Positions 11,376 through 20,594 of a stretch of DNA of 64,000 nucleotides are shown piece by piece. Both the position numbers and the translations under genes were made by a program. The first letter of the stretch is position 1. The number at the start of each line of letters is the position of its first letter. The notes beneath the pieces are model-generated. The model did not search any database, had not been told where the DNA came from, and worked only from the letters and a program-made list of their open reading frames with translations. Origin of the DNA: Rhodospirillaceae bacterium (GTDB lineage Bacteria > Pseudomonadota > Alphaproteobacteria > Rhodospirillales > Rhodospirillaceae); NCBI GenBank assembly GCA_947476695.1, contig CANJRD010000004.1, positions 171,531-235,530 of the forward strand. Reading direction: 5' to 3'.

Positions 11376-13061
11376 ATGTCCGCCGAAACGGCGCCGGCCG
11401 CTCCGGCCGAGCCCAGCAATTTCCTCCGCGACATCGTCTCCGACGATATCGCCTCAGGCCGCCATACCGCCCCCGTCACCCGCTTCCCGCCGGAGCCGAA
11501 CGGCTATCTGCACATCGGCCATGCCAAGGCCATCTGCGTGAACTTCGGAATCGCCGAGGAATTCGGCGGCCGCTGCCACCTGCGCTACGACGATACCAAT
11601 CCGGCGAAGGAAGAGCAGGAATACATCGACGCCATCGAGACGGATGTACGCTGGCTCGGCTTCGATTGGGGCCAGCACCTCTATCACGCGTCCGACTACT
11701 TCGAACAGCTCTACGCCTGGGCGGAAAAGCTGATCGAAGACGGCAAGGCTTACGTCGACGATCAGTCAGCCGATGAAATGCGCGCCAGTCGCGGCACGCT
11801 GACCGAGCCCGGCAAGAACAGCCCGTTCCGCGACCGCTCGGTGGCAGAAAACCTCGATCTGTTCCGCCGCATGCGGGCGGGCGAATTCCCGGACGGCACG
11901 CGCGTGCTGCGCGCCAAGATCGACATGGCGGCCGGCAACATCAATCTGCGCGACCCCGCGCTGTATCGCATCATCCACACGCCGCATCCGCGCACCGGCA
12001 CGCAGTGGTGCATCTATCCGATGTACGACTACGCCCACGGCCAGTCGGATGCGATCGAGCACATCACGCACTCGCTCTGCTCGCTGGAATATTCCGATCA
12101 CAAGCCGCTTTATGAGTGGCTGCTGAACAACCTGCCGGTGCCGGCGCAGCCGCGTCAGTTCGAGTTCGCGCGCCTCAACATCACCTACACGATCCTGTCG
12201 AAGCGCTACCTGAACCTGTTCGTGCGCGACGGTCATGTGAAGGGCTGGGACGATCCGCGCATGCCCACGCTCGCGGGCATTCGCCGTCGCGGCGTGCCGG
12301 CGGCCGCCGTGCGCGATTTCATCAAGCGCGTCGGTGTCGCGCGCGCCAACAGCGTGGTCGATGTCGCGATGTTCGACGCCTGCGTGCGCGAATTGCTGAA
12401 TAAGACCGCGTCGCGTTACATGGCGGTGCTGAAGCCGCTCAAGGTCGTCATCGAGAACTATCCAGAAGGCCAGTCCGAAGAGCTTGAGGCGGTGAACAAC
12501 CCGGAAGATCCGTCCGCCGGTTCGCGCAAAGTGCCGTTCGGCCGCGAGCTCTATATCGAACAAGAAGACTTCATGGAGAACCCGCCGAAGAAGTTCTTCC
12601 GCCTGTCGCCCGGTCAGGAAGTGCGCTTGCGCTACGCTTATTTCATCACCTGCCGGGAGGCGGTGAAGGATGCGGCGGGCAATGTGATCGAACTGCGCTG
12701 CACCTACGATCCCGCGACCAAGGGCGGCAACGCGCCCGATGGCCGCAAGGTGAAGGCCACGATGCACTGGGTCTCGGCGCAGCACGCCGTGAATGCCGAA
12801 GTACGGCTCTACAACGCACTGTTCTCGCGCCCCGATCCGGGCGCCGACGGCGATGTGGTGGCCGACCTCAACCCCAACTCGCTGGAAGTGATCGAAGGCA
12901 AGCTCGAGCCGGCGCTGGCCGCGCTCACGGAGACCGCTGCGGTGCAGTTCGAGCGTATCGGCTACTTCGCCGTCGATCCGGACTCAACGCCCGCCAAGCC
13001 GGTGTTCAACCGCACCGTCGGCCTGCGCGATACCTGGGCGAAGGTCCAGAACGCCGGCTAG
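11376..13061 (+). CDS. glnS: Glutaminyl-tRNA synthetase
   Basis: Charges tRNA-Gln with glutamine, 561 residues. It is a class I synthetase with HIGH at residues 46-49 inside [13 protein letters not shown] and a KMSKS-like LSKR at 274-277. The C-terminal beta-barrel anticodon-binding domains follow ([23 protein letters not shown]). AGAGGAAA before the ATG at 11376 is a good ribosome-binding site. It faces the NTF2-like gene at 13074 convergently with a 12-base gap. Many alphaproteobacteria instead make Gln-tRNA with GatCAB, so direct GlnRS is mildly notable. Confidence 0.97.
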   Translation: MSAETAPAAPAEPSNFLRDIVSDDIASGRHTAPVTRFPPEPNGYLHIGHAKAICVNFGIAEEFGGRCHLRYDDTNPAKEEQEYIDAIETDVRWLGFDWGQHLYHASDYFEQLYAWAEKLIEDGKAYVDDQSADEMRASRGTLTEPGKNSPFRDRSVAENLDLFRRMRAGEFPDGTRVLRAKIDMAAGNINLRDPALYRIIHTPHPRTGTQWCIYPMYDYAHGQSDAIEHITHSLCSLEYSDHKPLYEWLLNNLPVPAQPRQFEFARLNITYTILSKRYLNLFVRDGHVKGWDDPRMPTLAGIRRRGVPAAAVRDFIKRVGVARANSVVDVAMFDACVRELLNKTASRYMAVLKPLKVVIENYPEGQSEELEAVNNPEDPSAGSRKVPFGRELYIEQEDFMENPPKKFFRLSPGQEVRLRYAYFITCREAVKDAAGNVIELRCTYDPATKGGNAPDGRKVKATMHWVSAQHAVNAEVRLYNALFSRPDPGADGDVVADLNPNSLEVIEGKLEPALAALTETAAVQFERIGYFAVDPDSTPAKPVFNRTVGLRDTWAKVQNAG

Positions 13062-13073
13062 CTACTTCGCGCC

Positions 13074-13625
13074 CTACTTCGCGGGCGCTTTCTTCTGCAT
13101 CGCGATGACTTGGTCGAGAATGCCAAGCTGCATCAGCATGCCCATGCCGTCGGCATTGCCCCAACGCTCGACAACCTTGCCGTCCTTGAAGCGATAGATG
13201 TCGATCGCGCTCATGGTGAACGACTTGCCGGTGGGCGGGATGCCGTTCATCGGCCCGGTCATGCTGCCGGTCACGGTCGTGCGCACGGTGACGGTGTCGC
13301 CGCTGCACAAAATGAGATCGTTCACCAGCTTGCGGTCGGGCAGGCTGACCTTGAAGCCGCGCCACATCGCTTGCATCTGCGCGATCGGCACCTGGGTGAT
13401 GCCGGCGCTGTTGGCGCCGTCAGTATTGTGGCTGGTAACGGTCGGTGCGTAGAAGCGGGGGGCCTGATCGGCGTCGCGCTGGTTGAACAGGATCTCGGTC
13501 ATCTCTTCGACCGCCTTCTGGTTCACTTCGTTGCCTTTGCACTGAACCTCGGTCGCTTGCGCGCCAGCGGAGGCGAGCCCCAGTGAGCCGAGCCCGAGAG
13601 CGGCGACCATCATCACGAAACGCAT
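13074..13625 (-). CDS. Exported NTF2/SnoaL-like protein
   Basis: A 183-residue protein with a Sec signal peptide (MRFVMMVAALGLGSLGLASA) and a SnoaL-type cone fold. The helix-rich start of the mature part leads to FYAPTVTSHN, MWRGFK, and a strand series ending IDIYRFKDGKVVERWGNAD, typical of SnoaL ester-cyclase-like proteins. GGGGAGGA six bases before the ATG is a strong ribosome-binding site. It resembles in architecture the NTF2-like gene at 46336. No catalytic assignment is safe. Confidence 0.8.
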   Translation of the reverse strand: MRFVMMVAALGLGSLGLASAGAQATEVQCKGNEVNQKAVEEMTEILFNQRDADQAPRFYAPTVTSHNTDGANSAGITQVPIAQMQAMWRGFKVSLPDRKLVNDLILCSGDTVTVRTTVTGSMTGPMNGIPPTGKSFTMSAIDIYRFKDGKVVERWGNADGMGMLMQLGILDQVIAMQKKAPAK

Positions 13626-13773
13626 GCCAAATCCTCCCCAAGATTGCTGTTGCCGGAGTGTGCGCGCGGGTAGGCCGGGCCGGGAAGGGGGATCGCATCC
13701 GCCAACCGCTGCGTGAGCGCCGCTGGGGGCTGTGCTAAGCTGCCGGCCTGAAGCGGCGCGAGGAGCGGCAGGA

Positions 13774-15213
13774 GTGGTCTTTTACGTCGATCAAGGTGCG
13801 CAAAAATCCGTGCGCGCACGCTGCGATTTCTTCCTCGCCAATGTGCCCACCTTCGATGCTCACGTCGGTGTCGCGCGCCCGAATATCGCCGTGGATACGC
13901 GCCTGGCGGAAATCACCACCTTCTTCACGGTGTTCTCGTTCAACCTGCCGCAGGCGGACTTCCGCTTCGCCTTCAGTTGGGACGATGCGCTGAAGCGCTC
14001 CACCAAGGACTTCGTCCTGATCCAGAACGCGGGCCACATCTTCTACGGTGGCGACGATCTGTCGCATGCGTTGAATGCGGCGCTCGATGCCTGCGAACTG
14101 GCCTCGGGCCATCTCATGGATCGCGGCGGCTATTTCTATTTCCACGACCAATGCGTTCTGATCAATCGCCGCGCCTGGGAAAAGGCGGGTCGCCCGTCGC
14201 TCGGCGCGCCCGAGAAGAAGCGCGAGACGGTGGCTATCCCGCAGCGCAGTCCCGAAAACGTCCACGACAACTACACGCCGCTGTGGCTGAAGCCCACGGG
14301 CCAGACGCTGCCCATCGAGGCGTCCTATGGCTACGGCTGGAATCTGATCAACGCGGGCCTCGCCAGCGGTCAGACGCTCAACAACTGGTCGAGCGACATG
14401 CGCCGCTTCAAGCGGCACTGTTACGCCTACTACGGCGACGCCGACGAATGGAAGCAGGCGCTGACGGATGTGATCGCCGCGCCGCCGACCGAAGACAAGA
14501 TGCTGAACGAGATCCTGACGTTCCTGCGGCGCACGCCTAGCCGACATGACCAGCCGAACTGGATCTTCGTCTTCAACAGCGAGACCGACGTCGATATCCC
14601 GACGTTGAAATTTCGCGACGGCCTCGACAGCGTGTTCATGCTCGCCTCGGGCTTCAAGACCAACCGCATCCTGGAGACGATCGGTTTCCATGATCGCACC
14701 AAGGTCGTGCACTACGATTACAGCAAGCCGGCGTTGATGCTGCGTGAGATCATGATCGGCGAATGGGACGGCGAGGACTTCGCCGGCTTTTTCGCCCGCA
14801 CCAAGCCGCGTGTCGACGCGGCCTTCGCCGAGTTGAAGCCTTACTACGTGCCAGAAATGCTGCTGACGGATGCCGGGGCTGCGCAGCGCGAATTCGTGCG
14901 CGAGATGGGAACGGCCTTCGGCTCGATGGACCAATGGCTCGCGCACTGGCAGCGCTATCGCGCGCTGCCACACGCCTTCGTTCACGTCGACGTGCTGCGC
15001 CAGCCCGAGGCGGTGACGTCGATGCTCGACGCACATGCTACGGGCCACAGCGCGGTTTGGATCAGCGATCTGTACAATTCTCCGAACGCCATCGGCAAAT
15101 TCGCGTTCGAGCGCCGTAAAGCGGCGTACGACGGCCTGATCCGGGGGCTGGCTGACCGTACCGCGAGCCATCTGGTCCTGGGCAGCGAGCCGCGCCCCTG
15201 GATGCCGATGTAG
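13774..15213 (+). CDS. Large protein of unknown function
   Basis: A 479-residue soluble protein not recognised from any family. GTG at 13774 follows GAGGAGCGGCAGGA closely and is taken as the start; an ATG at 13732 would add 14 residues that look non-coding. The segments IQNAGHIFYGGDDLSHALN and YFYFHDQCVLINRRAW recall the donor-site and acceptor-loop style of GT-A glycosyltransferases. The second half is helical and contains SETDVDIPTL and VWISDLYNSPNA. No signal peptide or membrane helix is seen. The resemblance is impressionistic; treat it as hypothetical. Confidence 0.75.
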   Translation: MVFYVDQGAQKSVRARCDFFLANVPTFDAHVGVARPNIAVDTRLAEITTFFTVFSFNLPQADFRFAFSWDDALKRSTKDFVLIQNAGHIFYGGDDLSHALNAALDACELASGHLMDRGGYFYFHDQCVLINRRAWEKAGRPSLGAPEKKRETVAIPQRSPENVHDNYTPLWLKPTGQTLPIEASYGYGWNLINAGLASGQTLNNWSSDMRRFKRHCYAYYGDADEWKQALTDVIAAPPTEDKMLNEILTFLRRTPSRHDQPNWIFVFNSETDVDIPTLKFRDGLDSVFMLASGFKTNRILETIGFHDRTKVVHYDYSKPALMLREIMIGEWDGEDFAGFFARTKPRVDAAFAELKPYYVPEMLLTDAGAAQREFVREMGTAFGSMDQWLAHWQRYRALPHAFVHVDVLRQPEAVTSMLDAHATGHSAVWISDLYNSPNAIGKFAFERRKAAYDGLIRGLADRTASHLVLGSEPRPWMPM

Positions 15214-15383
15214 GCGTTTGCCGGCGCGGCGGGCCCGGCAGCGTTCGGGTTTGGCGAAGGCTGCTATTTCACACCGCACAGAGGCCGCCTTCGACCCGGC
15301 TTGCGGGGGCTTGGTCCCTTGAATAACACCGTCCGGTCTATTACCACCGTGCCATCCAGGCATCATTTTTTGCGAAGAAACAC

Positions 15384-17051
15384 GTGACCAATCAAATCAC
15401 TCTCCCCGATCTCGTCACGTTGCTCCGCACCGCCGCGAGCGACGCGCAATCCTTCGTCTCCGCCGCCCGTGACGGCGTCTACGCCCGCGTCCAAGGGCCC
15501 AAGGGCGTGGACCGCGTGAAAGCCGACAACGAACAGCACATCGTGCACGGCCTGGGCTGGTACGCCTCCTACGCCGAGGTGATCAATCAGGTCACCGGCT
15601 GGATCGAGCGCCTGTCGCAGGACGGTAAGCTCACCGAAATCGAAGAACTGCTCGCGCAGCTGCTGGTCGGCGAATACGCCGCGCAGATGATCGGCGGCAT
15701 CCCGATGACGCAGGAAGAGATCGCGCGCCCGTACGATCTCACCCAAGATGCGGACACGCTCGCCAAGCTCTCGTCGCCGGCGATGCTGAAGCTGTCGCGC
15801 GAAGGCGTAAATCAGGCGGTGAAGTCGCGTATCGCGCACCACCTGGTCGCACAGCGCGGCCGTCCGACGCTGGAGAACACCGGCCTCGACGAAACCCTCG
15901 ACATGATCCGCGACCAGTTCCACGCGTTCGCGGAAGAGAAAGTGATTCCCTTCGCGCACGAATGGCACCTGAAGGATCAGTTCGTCCCGATGGAGCTGAT
16001 CGAAGAACTCGGTGAACTCGGCGTCTTCGGCATGACCATGCCTGAAGAGTGGGGCGGCCTCGGCATGGGCAAGACCGCCATGTGCGTCGTGTCGGAAGAA
16101 CTCGCGCGCGGCTGGATCTGCGTCGGCTCGCTGGCGACGCGGTCCGAGATCGCCGCCGAACTCATCCTCAGCCACGGCACCGGGTGGCAGAAGGAAACCT
16201 ATCTGAAGGGCCTCGCCGCGGCGAAGATCCTGCCGACCGCCGTGTTCACCGAGCCGAACACCGGCTCTGACCTCGGCTCGCTGCGAACCCGCGCCGTGAA
16301 GCAGGGCGACAAGTACGTCGTCACCGGCAACAAGACCTGGATCACCCACGCGGCGCGCACCGACATCATGACGCTGCTCGTGCGCACCAACCCCGACAGC
16401 AAGGACCATCGTGGCCTGTCGATGCTGCTGGCGACCAAACCGCGCGGCGACGACGCCAACCCGTTCCCGGCGAAGGGCATGAGCGGCGGCGAGATCCAGG
16501 TGATCGGCTATCGCGGCATGAAGGAATACGAGATCGGCTTCGACGGTTTCGAGGTCGATGCCAAGAACCTGCTCGGCGAAGTCGAAGGCCAGGGTTTCAA
16601 ACAGCTGATGATCACGTTCGAAAGCGCCCGCATCCAGACGGCGGCGCGTGCTATCGGCGTGGCGCAGTCCGCTTTGAACACCGGCTTGAACTACGCCATC
16701 GACCGCAAGCAGTTCGACCGTTCGATCCTGGAATTCCCGCGCGTCACCAACAAGCTCGCGATGATGGCCGCCGAGATCATGGCGATCCGTCAGTTGACGT
16801 ACTTCGCGGCGCGCCAGAAGGACGCCGGCAAGCGTTGCGACCTCGAGGCCGGCATGGCCAAGCTGCTCGGCGCGCGCGTCGCCTGGGCCGCCGCCGACAA
16901 CACGCTGCAGATCCACGGCGGCAACGGCTTCTCGATGGAATACACCGCGAGCCGTCTGCTGGCCGACGCACGCATCCTCAACATCTTCGAGGGTGCTGGC
17001 GAAATCCAGGCGCAGGTCATTGGCCGCCGTCTCCTCGACGAGGCCAACTAG
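15384..17051 (+). CDS. mcd: (2S)-methylsuccinyl-CoA dehydrogenase-like acyl-CoA dehydrogenase
   Basis: FAD-dependent acyl-CoA dehydrogenase of 555 residues predicted to oxidise (2S)-methylsuccinyl-CoA to mesaconyl-C1-CoA. About 160 N-terminal residues precede the ordinary dehydrogenase fold, an extension typical of Mcd of the ethylmalonyl-CoA pathway. The core has FTEPNTGSDLGSLRT and GNKTWITHAARTD. Near the C-terminus are RCDLEAGMAKLLGARVAWA, LQIHGGNGFSMEY and NIFEGAGEIQAQ; Glu536 in IFEGA matches the usual catalytic base. The start is a GTG at 15384. It is followed after 51 bases by the CoA transferase and hydratase genes, which fits mesaconyl-CoA as the product. Substrate is inferred from length, motifs and context. 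Confidence 0.85.
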   Translation: MTNQITLPDLVTLLRTAASDAQSFVSAARDGVYARVQGPKGVDRVKADNEQHIVHGLGWYASYAEVINQVTGWIERLSQDGKLTEIEELLAQLLVGEYAAQMIGGIPMTQEEIARPYDLTQDADTLAKLSSPAMLKLSREGVNQAVKSRIAHHLVAQRGRPTLENTGLDETLDMIRDQFHAFAEEKVIPFAHEWHLKDQFVPMELIEELGELGVFGMTMPEEWGGLGMGKTAMCVVSEELARGWICVGSLATRSEIAAELILSHGTGWQKETYLKGLAAAKILPTAVFTEPNTGSDLGSLRTRAVKQGDKYVVTGNKTWITHAARTDIMTLLVRTNPDSKDHRGLSMLLATKPRGDDANPFPAKGMSGGEIQVIGYRGMKEYEIGFDGFEVDAKNLLGEVEGQGFKQLMITFESARIQTAARAIGVAQSALNTGLNYAIDRKQFDRSILEFPRVTNKLAMMAAEIMAIRQLTYFAARQKDAGKRCDLEAGMAKLLGARVAWAAADNTLQIHGGNGFSMEYTASRLLADARILNIFEGAGEIQAQVIGRRLLDEAN

Positions 17052-17102
17052 CCTTAACCGACATATCGGCTCGAACTCCCGAGCCTTCCTTGTGAGGATG
17101 CC

Positions 17103-18329
17103 ATGTACGATCTTCTGAAGGGCATGCGCGTGGTGGAAGGTTCGGCGTTCGTCGCCGGCCCGTCCTGCGCGCTTTATCTGGCGCAGATGGGCGCCGAAGT
17201 GATCCGCTTCGACAACATCGGCGGCGGTCCCGATTTCGAGCGCTGGCCGCTCGCCAAGGAGAGCGGCAAGTCGCTCTATTGGGAAGGCCTGCAAAAAGGC
17301 AAGAAGTCGATCGCCATCAACCTCGGCTCGCCGGAGGGGCGCGAACTCGCCGCCCAACTCGCGACCGCGCCGGGACCTGAAGGCGGCATCTTCGTCACCA
17401 ACTATCCGGTCGAAGGATTCCTGTCGTACGAGAAGCTGAAGGCCCGCCGTGCCGATCTGATCTGCATGCGCGTGATGGGCTGGGCCGACGGTTCGCCCGC
17501 CGTCGACTACACCGTCGCCGCCGCGTCGGGCATCCCGTTCATGACCGGCCCGACCGAGTACGACGGCCCGGTCAACTCGATGCTGCCGGCCTGGGACCTG
17601 CTGACGGGCGCTTACGGCGCCTTCGCGATCCTGGCGGCGGAACGCAAGCGCCGCGAGACCGGCGAAGGCACCGAAATCCGCGCGCCGCTGTCCGACATTC
17701 TCGCCGCGACCATGAGCAACCTCGGCAACGTCGCCGAAGTGTTCACCACCGGGCGGGACCGCCCGCGTCTGGGCAATGCGCTGTTCGGCGCGTTCGGCCG
17801 CGACTTCAAGACCGCCGACGGCCAACGTCTCATCATCATCGCCATCACGCCGCGTCAGTGGAAAGGCATGCTGAAGATGCTCGACATCGCGGCCCCCGTG
17901 GCGGCGCTCGAAGCTGAAGTCGGCGTTGATTTCGCCAAGAACGAAGGCGCGCGCTTCACGCACCGCGACCGTCTGTTCCCGCTGGTCGAACAGGGCTGCG
18001 CCAAGCACACGCTGGCCGCGCTCGGCGCCGGCCTCGACGCCGAGGGTGTGACGTGGGGTCCCTACCAGACCACGCATCAGGCGGTGACGCAGGACAAGCG
18101 CCTGTTCACCGAAAACCCGATCTTCCAGACGATCACGCAGCCGAGCGGCCTGACCTATCCGGCGGCCGGTGCCGCGGCGACGCTCGCCGGCCACACCCGC
18201 CAGCCGGTGCAGCCCGGTCCGCGCCTGGGCCAGCACACCGACGAAGTGCTCGCCAATGTGTTGAAGCTCAGCGCGGGCGAAATCGGCAAACTGCATGACG
18301 CCGGCACTGTCGCCAGCGCAGGGAAGTAA
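17103..18329 (+). CDS. mct: Mesaconyl-CoA C1-C4 CoA transferase-like (CoA-transferase family III)
   Basis: Family III CoA transferase, 408 residues, predicted to move CoA intramolecularly from the C1 to the C4 carboxylate of mesaconate. The N-terminal domain has the family pattern VVEGSAFVAGPSCALYLAQM and IRFDNIGGGPDFERWP. Asp165 in LPAWDLLTGAYGAF sits where family III enzymes carry the nucleophilic aspartate. Length and sequence style resemble Mct of the 3-hydroxypropionate bicycle. It lies between an Mcd-like and an Meh-like gene and is 2 nt from the latter. Alternatives are an intermolecular succinyl-CoA:dicarboxylate transferase. Confidence 0.8.
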   Translation: MYDLLKGMRVVEGSAFVAGPSCALYLAQMGAEVIRFDNIGGGPDFERWPLAKESGKSLYWEGLQKGKKSIAINLGSPEGRELAAQLATAPGPEGGIFVTNYPVEGFLSYEKLKARRADLICMRVMGWADGSPAVDYTVAAASGIPFMTGPTEYDGPVNSMLPAWDLLTGAYGAFAILAAERKRRETGEGTEIRAPLSDILAATMSNLGNVAEVFTTGRDRPRLGNALFGAFGRDFKTADGQRLIIIAITPRQWKGMLKMLDIAAPVAALEAEVGVDFAKNEGARFTHRDRLFPLVEQGCAKHTLAALGAGLDAEGVTWGPYQTTHQAVTQDKRLFTENPIFQTITQPSGLTYPAAGAAATLAGHTRQPVQPGPRLGQHTDEVLANVLKLSAGEIGKLHDAGTVASAGK

Positions 18330-18331
18330 GC

Positions 18332-19168
18332 ATGACCATCACACCGGACGATGTGAAAAGCTGGCAGGGCGCTATCGGGCGCAGCCAGAGCGTGACCGAA
18401 GTCCTCGAAGCCGGAAACCTGCGCCGCTTCGCCGCTGCCATTGGCGAGGACATGGATGTCGAGCGCGCCGCCCCTTCGATGGCGCATTGGGCGTTCTTCC
18501 TGCCGGTCGCGCCGGACGCCGAGATCGGCGACGACGGCCACCCGCGCCGCGGCGACTTCCTGCCGCCGATCTCGCTGCCGCGCCGCATGTTCGCGGGCGC
18601 CGCGCTCAAGTTCGGCGCCGCCTTGAAGCTCGGCAAGCCGGCGACCCGCACCTCCAGCATCGTGTCGGTCAATCACAAAGCCGGCCGCTCCGGCGATCTC
18701 GTGTTCGTCGAGGTCGATCAGATCATCACGCAAGACGGCGCGATGTGCGTGAGCGAGCGCCAGTCGATCGTGTATCGCGGTGAGGGGGAGAAGGCCGCGC
18801 CCACGCCCATCGTCGCAAAGCCGCACACGCAAGCTGCCGGCGATGAGCTGTGGCTGCCGGGCCCGGTGAACCTGTTCCGCTTCTCGGCTGTGACGTTCAA
18901 CAATCACCGCATCCATTACGACGCGCCCTATGTGACCGAGGTCGAAGGCTATCCCGGCTTGGTTGTGCACGGTCCGTTCACCGCGGCGAAACTGCTGGGG
19001 CACGCGCGCAAGCGCCTCGGCAAGGCGCCGGCGACGTTCAGCTTCCGCGCGCTCGCGCCGCTGTTCGTCTCGCAGGAGGTCAAGTTGACCGTGGGCGAAA
19101 CGGCGGAGTCGGTTGCCGCGATCCGCTGCGACGGCGCGGTCTCGATGTCGGCCACGTACACCGGCTAG
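18332..19168 (+). CDS. meh: Mesaconyl-C4-CoA hydratase-like hotdog protein
   Basis: Double-hotdog (FAS1-like dehydratase/MaoC) protein of 278 residues, predicted to hydrate mesaconyl-C4-CoA to citramalyl-CoA. The N-terminal half has LPRRMFAGA; the C-terminal half has the hydratase signature FSAVTFNNHRIHYDAPYVT, with the expected His and Asp, followed by GLVVHGPFTA. HTD2-type proteins of this length include Meh of Chloroflexus. The ATG is 2 nt after the CoA transferase stop (TAAGCATG), implying coupled expression. A beta-methylmalyl-CoA-type hydratase would usually be longer. The function rests on cluster context. Confidence 0.8.
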   Translation: MTITPDDVKSWQGAIGRSQSVTEVLEAGNLRRFAAAIGEDMDVERAAPSMAHWAFFLPVAPDAEIGDDGHPRRGDFLPPISLPRRMFAGAALKFGAALKLGKPATRTSSIVSVNHKAGRSGDLVFVEVDQIITQDGAMCVSERQSIVYRGEGEKAAPTPIVAKPHTQAAGDELWLPGPVNLFRFSAVTFNNHRIHYDAPYVTEVEGYPGLVVHGPFTAAKLLGHARKRLGKAPATFSFRALAPLFVSQEVKLTVGETAESVAAIRCDGAVSMSATYTG

Positions 19169-19241
19169 GCTGTATCCCAGTAAGGCCTGGGCGATCCGTT
19201 TGCGGGCGCATGCGAAGCCTTCAGGCCAAGGAGAAGCCGGT

Positions 19242-20504
19242 ATGACCGCTCTCGCCCGTTTCATGCGCCCCCGGGCCCACTATGGCTGGGTCGTGGTCGC
19301 GCTCACATTCCTGCTGATGCTGACGACGGCGGCGGTACGCTCGACGCCCGGGGTGCTGATCCTGCCGCTTGAACAGGACTTCGGCTGGGACCGTGCGACG
19401 ATCTCGGCGGCGGTATCGCTGAACTTGCTGCTATACGGATTGATTGGCCCCTTCGCCGGCGAACTGATGCAGCGTATCGGTCTGCGCCGCACCATCCTGA
19501 TCGCGCTAAGCACGGTTCTGATCGGCCTGCTGCTCACCACGCAGATCACCCACGTCTGGCAACTGGTTGTGGTGTGGGGTGGTGTCATCGGCGCGGGCAC
19601 GGGTATGACCGCGCTGGTTCTCGGCGCGACGGTGGTGAACCGCTGGTTCGCCACGCGGCGCGGCCTCGCCATCGGCTTCCTCACCGCCAGTTCCGCCACC
19701 GGCCAGCTGCTGTTCCTGCCGCCGCTCGCGCTGATCGTCACCCATGTCAGCTGGCAAGCGGCGGTGTTCACGGTCGCCATCGCCACCGCGATTCTGGTGC
19801 CGCTGATCGCAACGCTGTTGCCCGAACGCCCGGCCGACATCGACCTCGCGCCCTACGGCGCGGAGGCGCAGGTTTCGGTGACGCCGAACATTCACCGCGC
19901 GATCCCGGTCCTGCGCGACGCCATCCGCGTGCCGGACTTCTGGCTGCTGTTCGCCAGCTTCTTCGTCTGCGGCGCGACGACTAACGGGCTCATCGGCACG
20001 CATCTGATCGCGGCCTGCGCCGATCACGGCATCGCCGAAGTCACCGCTGCCGGCCTGCTCGCCATGATGGGCATCTTCGATTTCGTCGGCACCGTCGGGT
20101 CCGGCTGGATGTCGGATCGCTTCAGCAACCGGCATCTGTTGTTCTGGTACTACGCGCTGCGCGGGCTTTCGCTGTTTTTCCTGCCGTTCGCTTTCGATGC
20201 CCCCGGCATTGGCCTGCCGATTTTCGCCGTGTTCTACGGGTTAGATTGGATCGCGACGGTGCCGCCTACAGTGCGTCTGTGCAGCGAGATATTCGGGCGC
20301 GACCGTGGGCCCGTGGTGTTCGGGTGGGTCTTCGCCGGCCACCAGATCGGCGCGGCCATGGCCGCCCTTGGCGCGGGCATCATCCGCCAAAGCGAGGGCA
20401 GCTATCTGCCGGCGTTCCTGGTCGCGGGCGCGACCTGCATCGTCGGCGCGTTGCTGGTCCTGGGCGTGCGTTCAACCCCGCGTGCCAACGTCCTCGCCGC
20501 GTAG
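19242..20504 (+). CDS. MFS transporter, oxalate/formate antiporter-like
   Basis: A 420-residue, twelve-helix major facilitator. The start HYGWVVVALTFLLM and GVLILPLEQDFGWDRATIS are typical of the monocarboxylate/oxalate-formate antiporter branch; the loop motif LMQRIGLRRT lies between helices 2 and 3. AAGGAG nine bases before the ATG at 19242 is an excellent ribosome-binding site. It follows the Meh-like gene by 73 bases on the same strand, so import or export of a C4/C5 dicarboxylate linked to the mesaconyl-CoA genes is a reasonable but unproven guess. Confidence 0.88.
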   Translation: MTALARFMRPRAHYGWVVVALTFLLMLTTAAVRSTPGVLILPLEQDFGWDRATISAAVSLNLLLYGLIGPFAGELMQRIGLRRTILIALSTVLIGLLLTTQITHVWQLVVVWGGVIGAGTGMTALVLGATVVNRWFATRRGLAIGFLTASSATGQLLFLPPLALIVTHVSWQAAVFTVAIATAILVPLIATLLPERPADIDLAPYGAEAQVSVTPNIHRAIPVLRDAIRVPDFWLLFASFFVCGATTNGLIGTHLIAACADHGIAEVTAAGLLAMMGIFDFVGTVGSGWMSDRFSNRHLLFWYYALRGLSLFFLPFAFDAPGIGLPIFAVFYGLDWIATVPPTVRLCSEIFGRDRGPVVFGWVFAGHQIGAAMAALGAGIIRQSEGSYLPAFLVAGATCIVGALLVLGVRSTPRANVLAA

Positions 20505-20594
20505 ATCGCGTCCCCAAACCGATTGCGCCTTGATCGGAATCAATCTCGCGGCAATCCGCTTGTCACATAGTCGATGGGACGAAGGAGATGTCTC

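Noticed and set aside
15219..15240. TGCCGG/CCGGCA hairpin after the unknown gene, as terminator
   Set aside because: Only six base pairs, with a long loop and no T-run.
13735..15366. 543-codon minus-strand frame
   Set aside because: Antisense to the gene at 13774, with no domain, ribosome-binding site or signal.
15363..18296. 977-codon open frame on the minus strand
   Set aside because: It is exactly antisense to the Mcd and Mct-like genes, and its protein has no recognisable domain; it is a by-product of high third-position GC.
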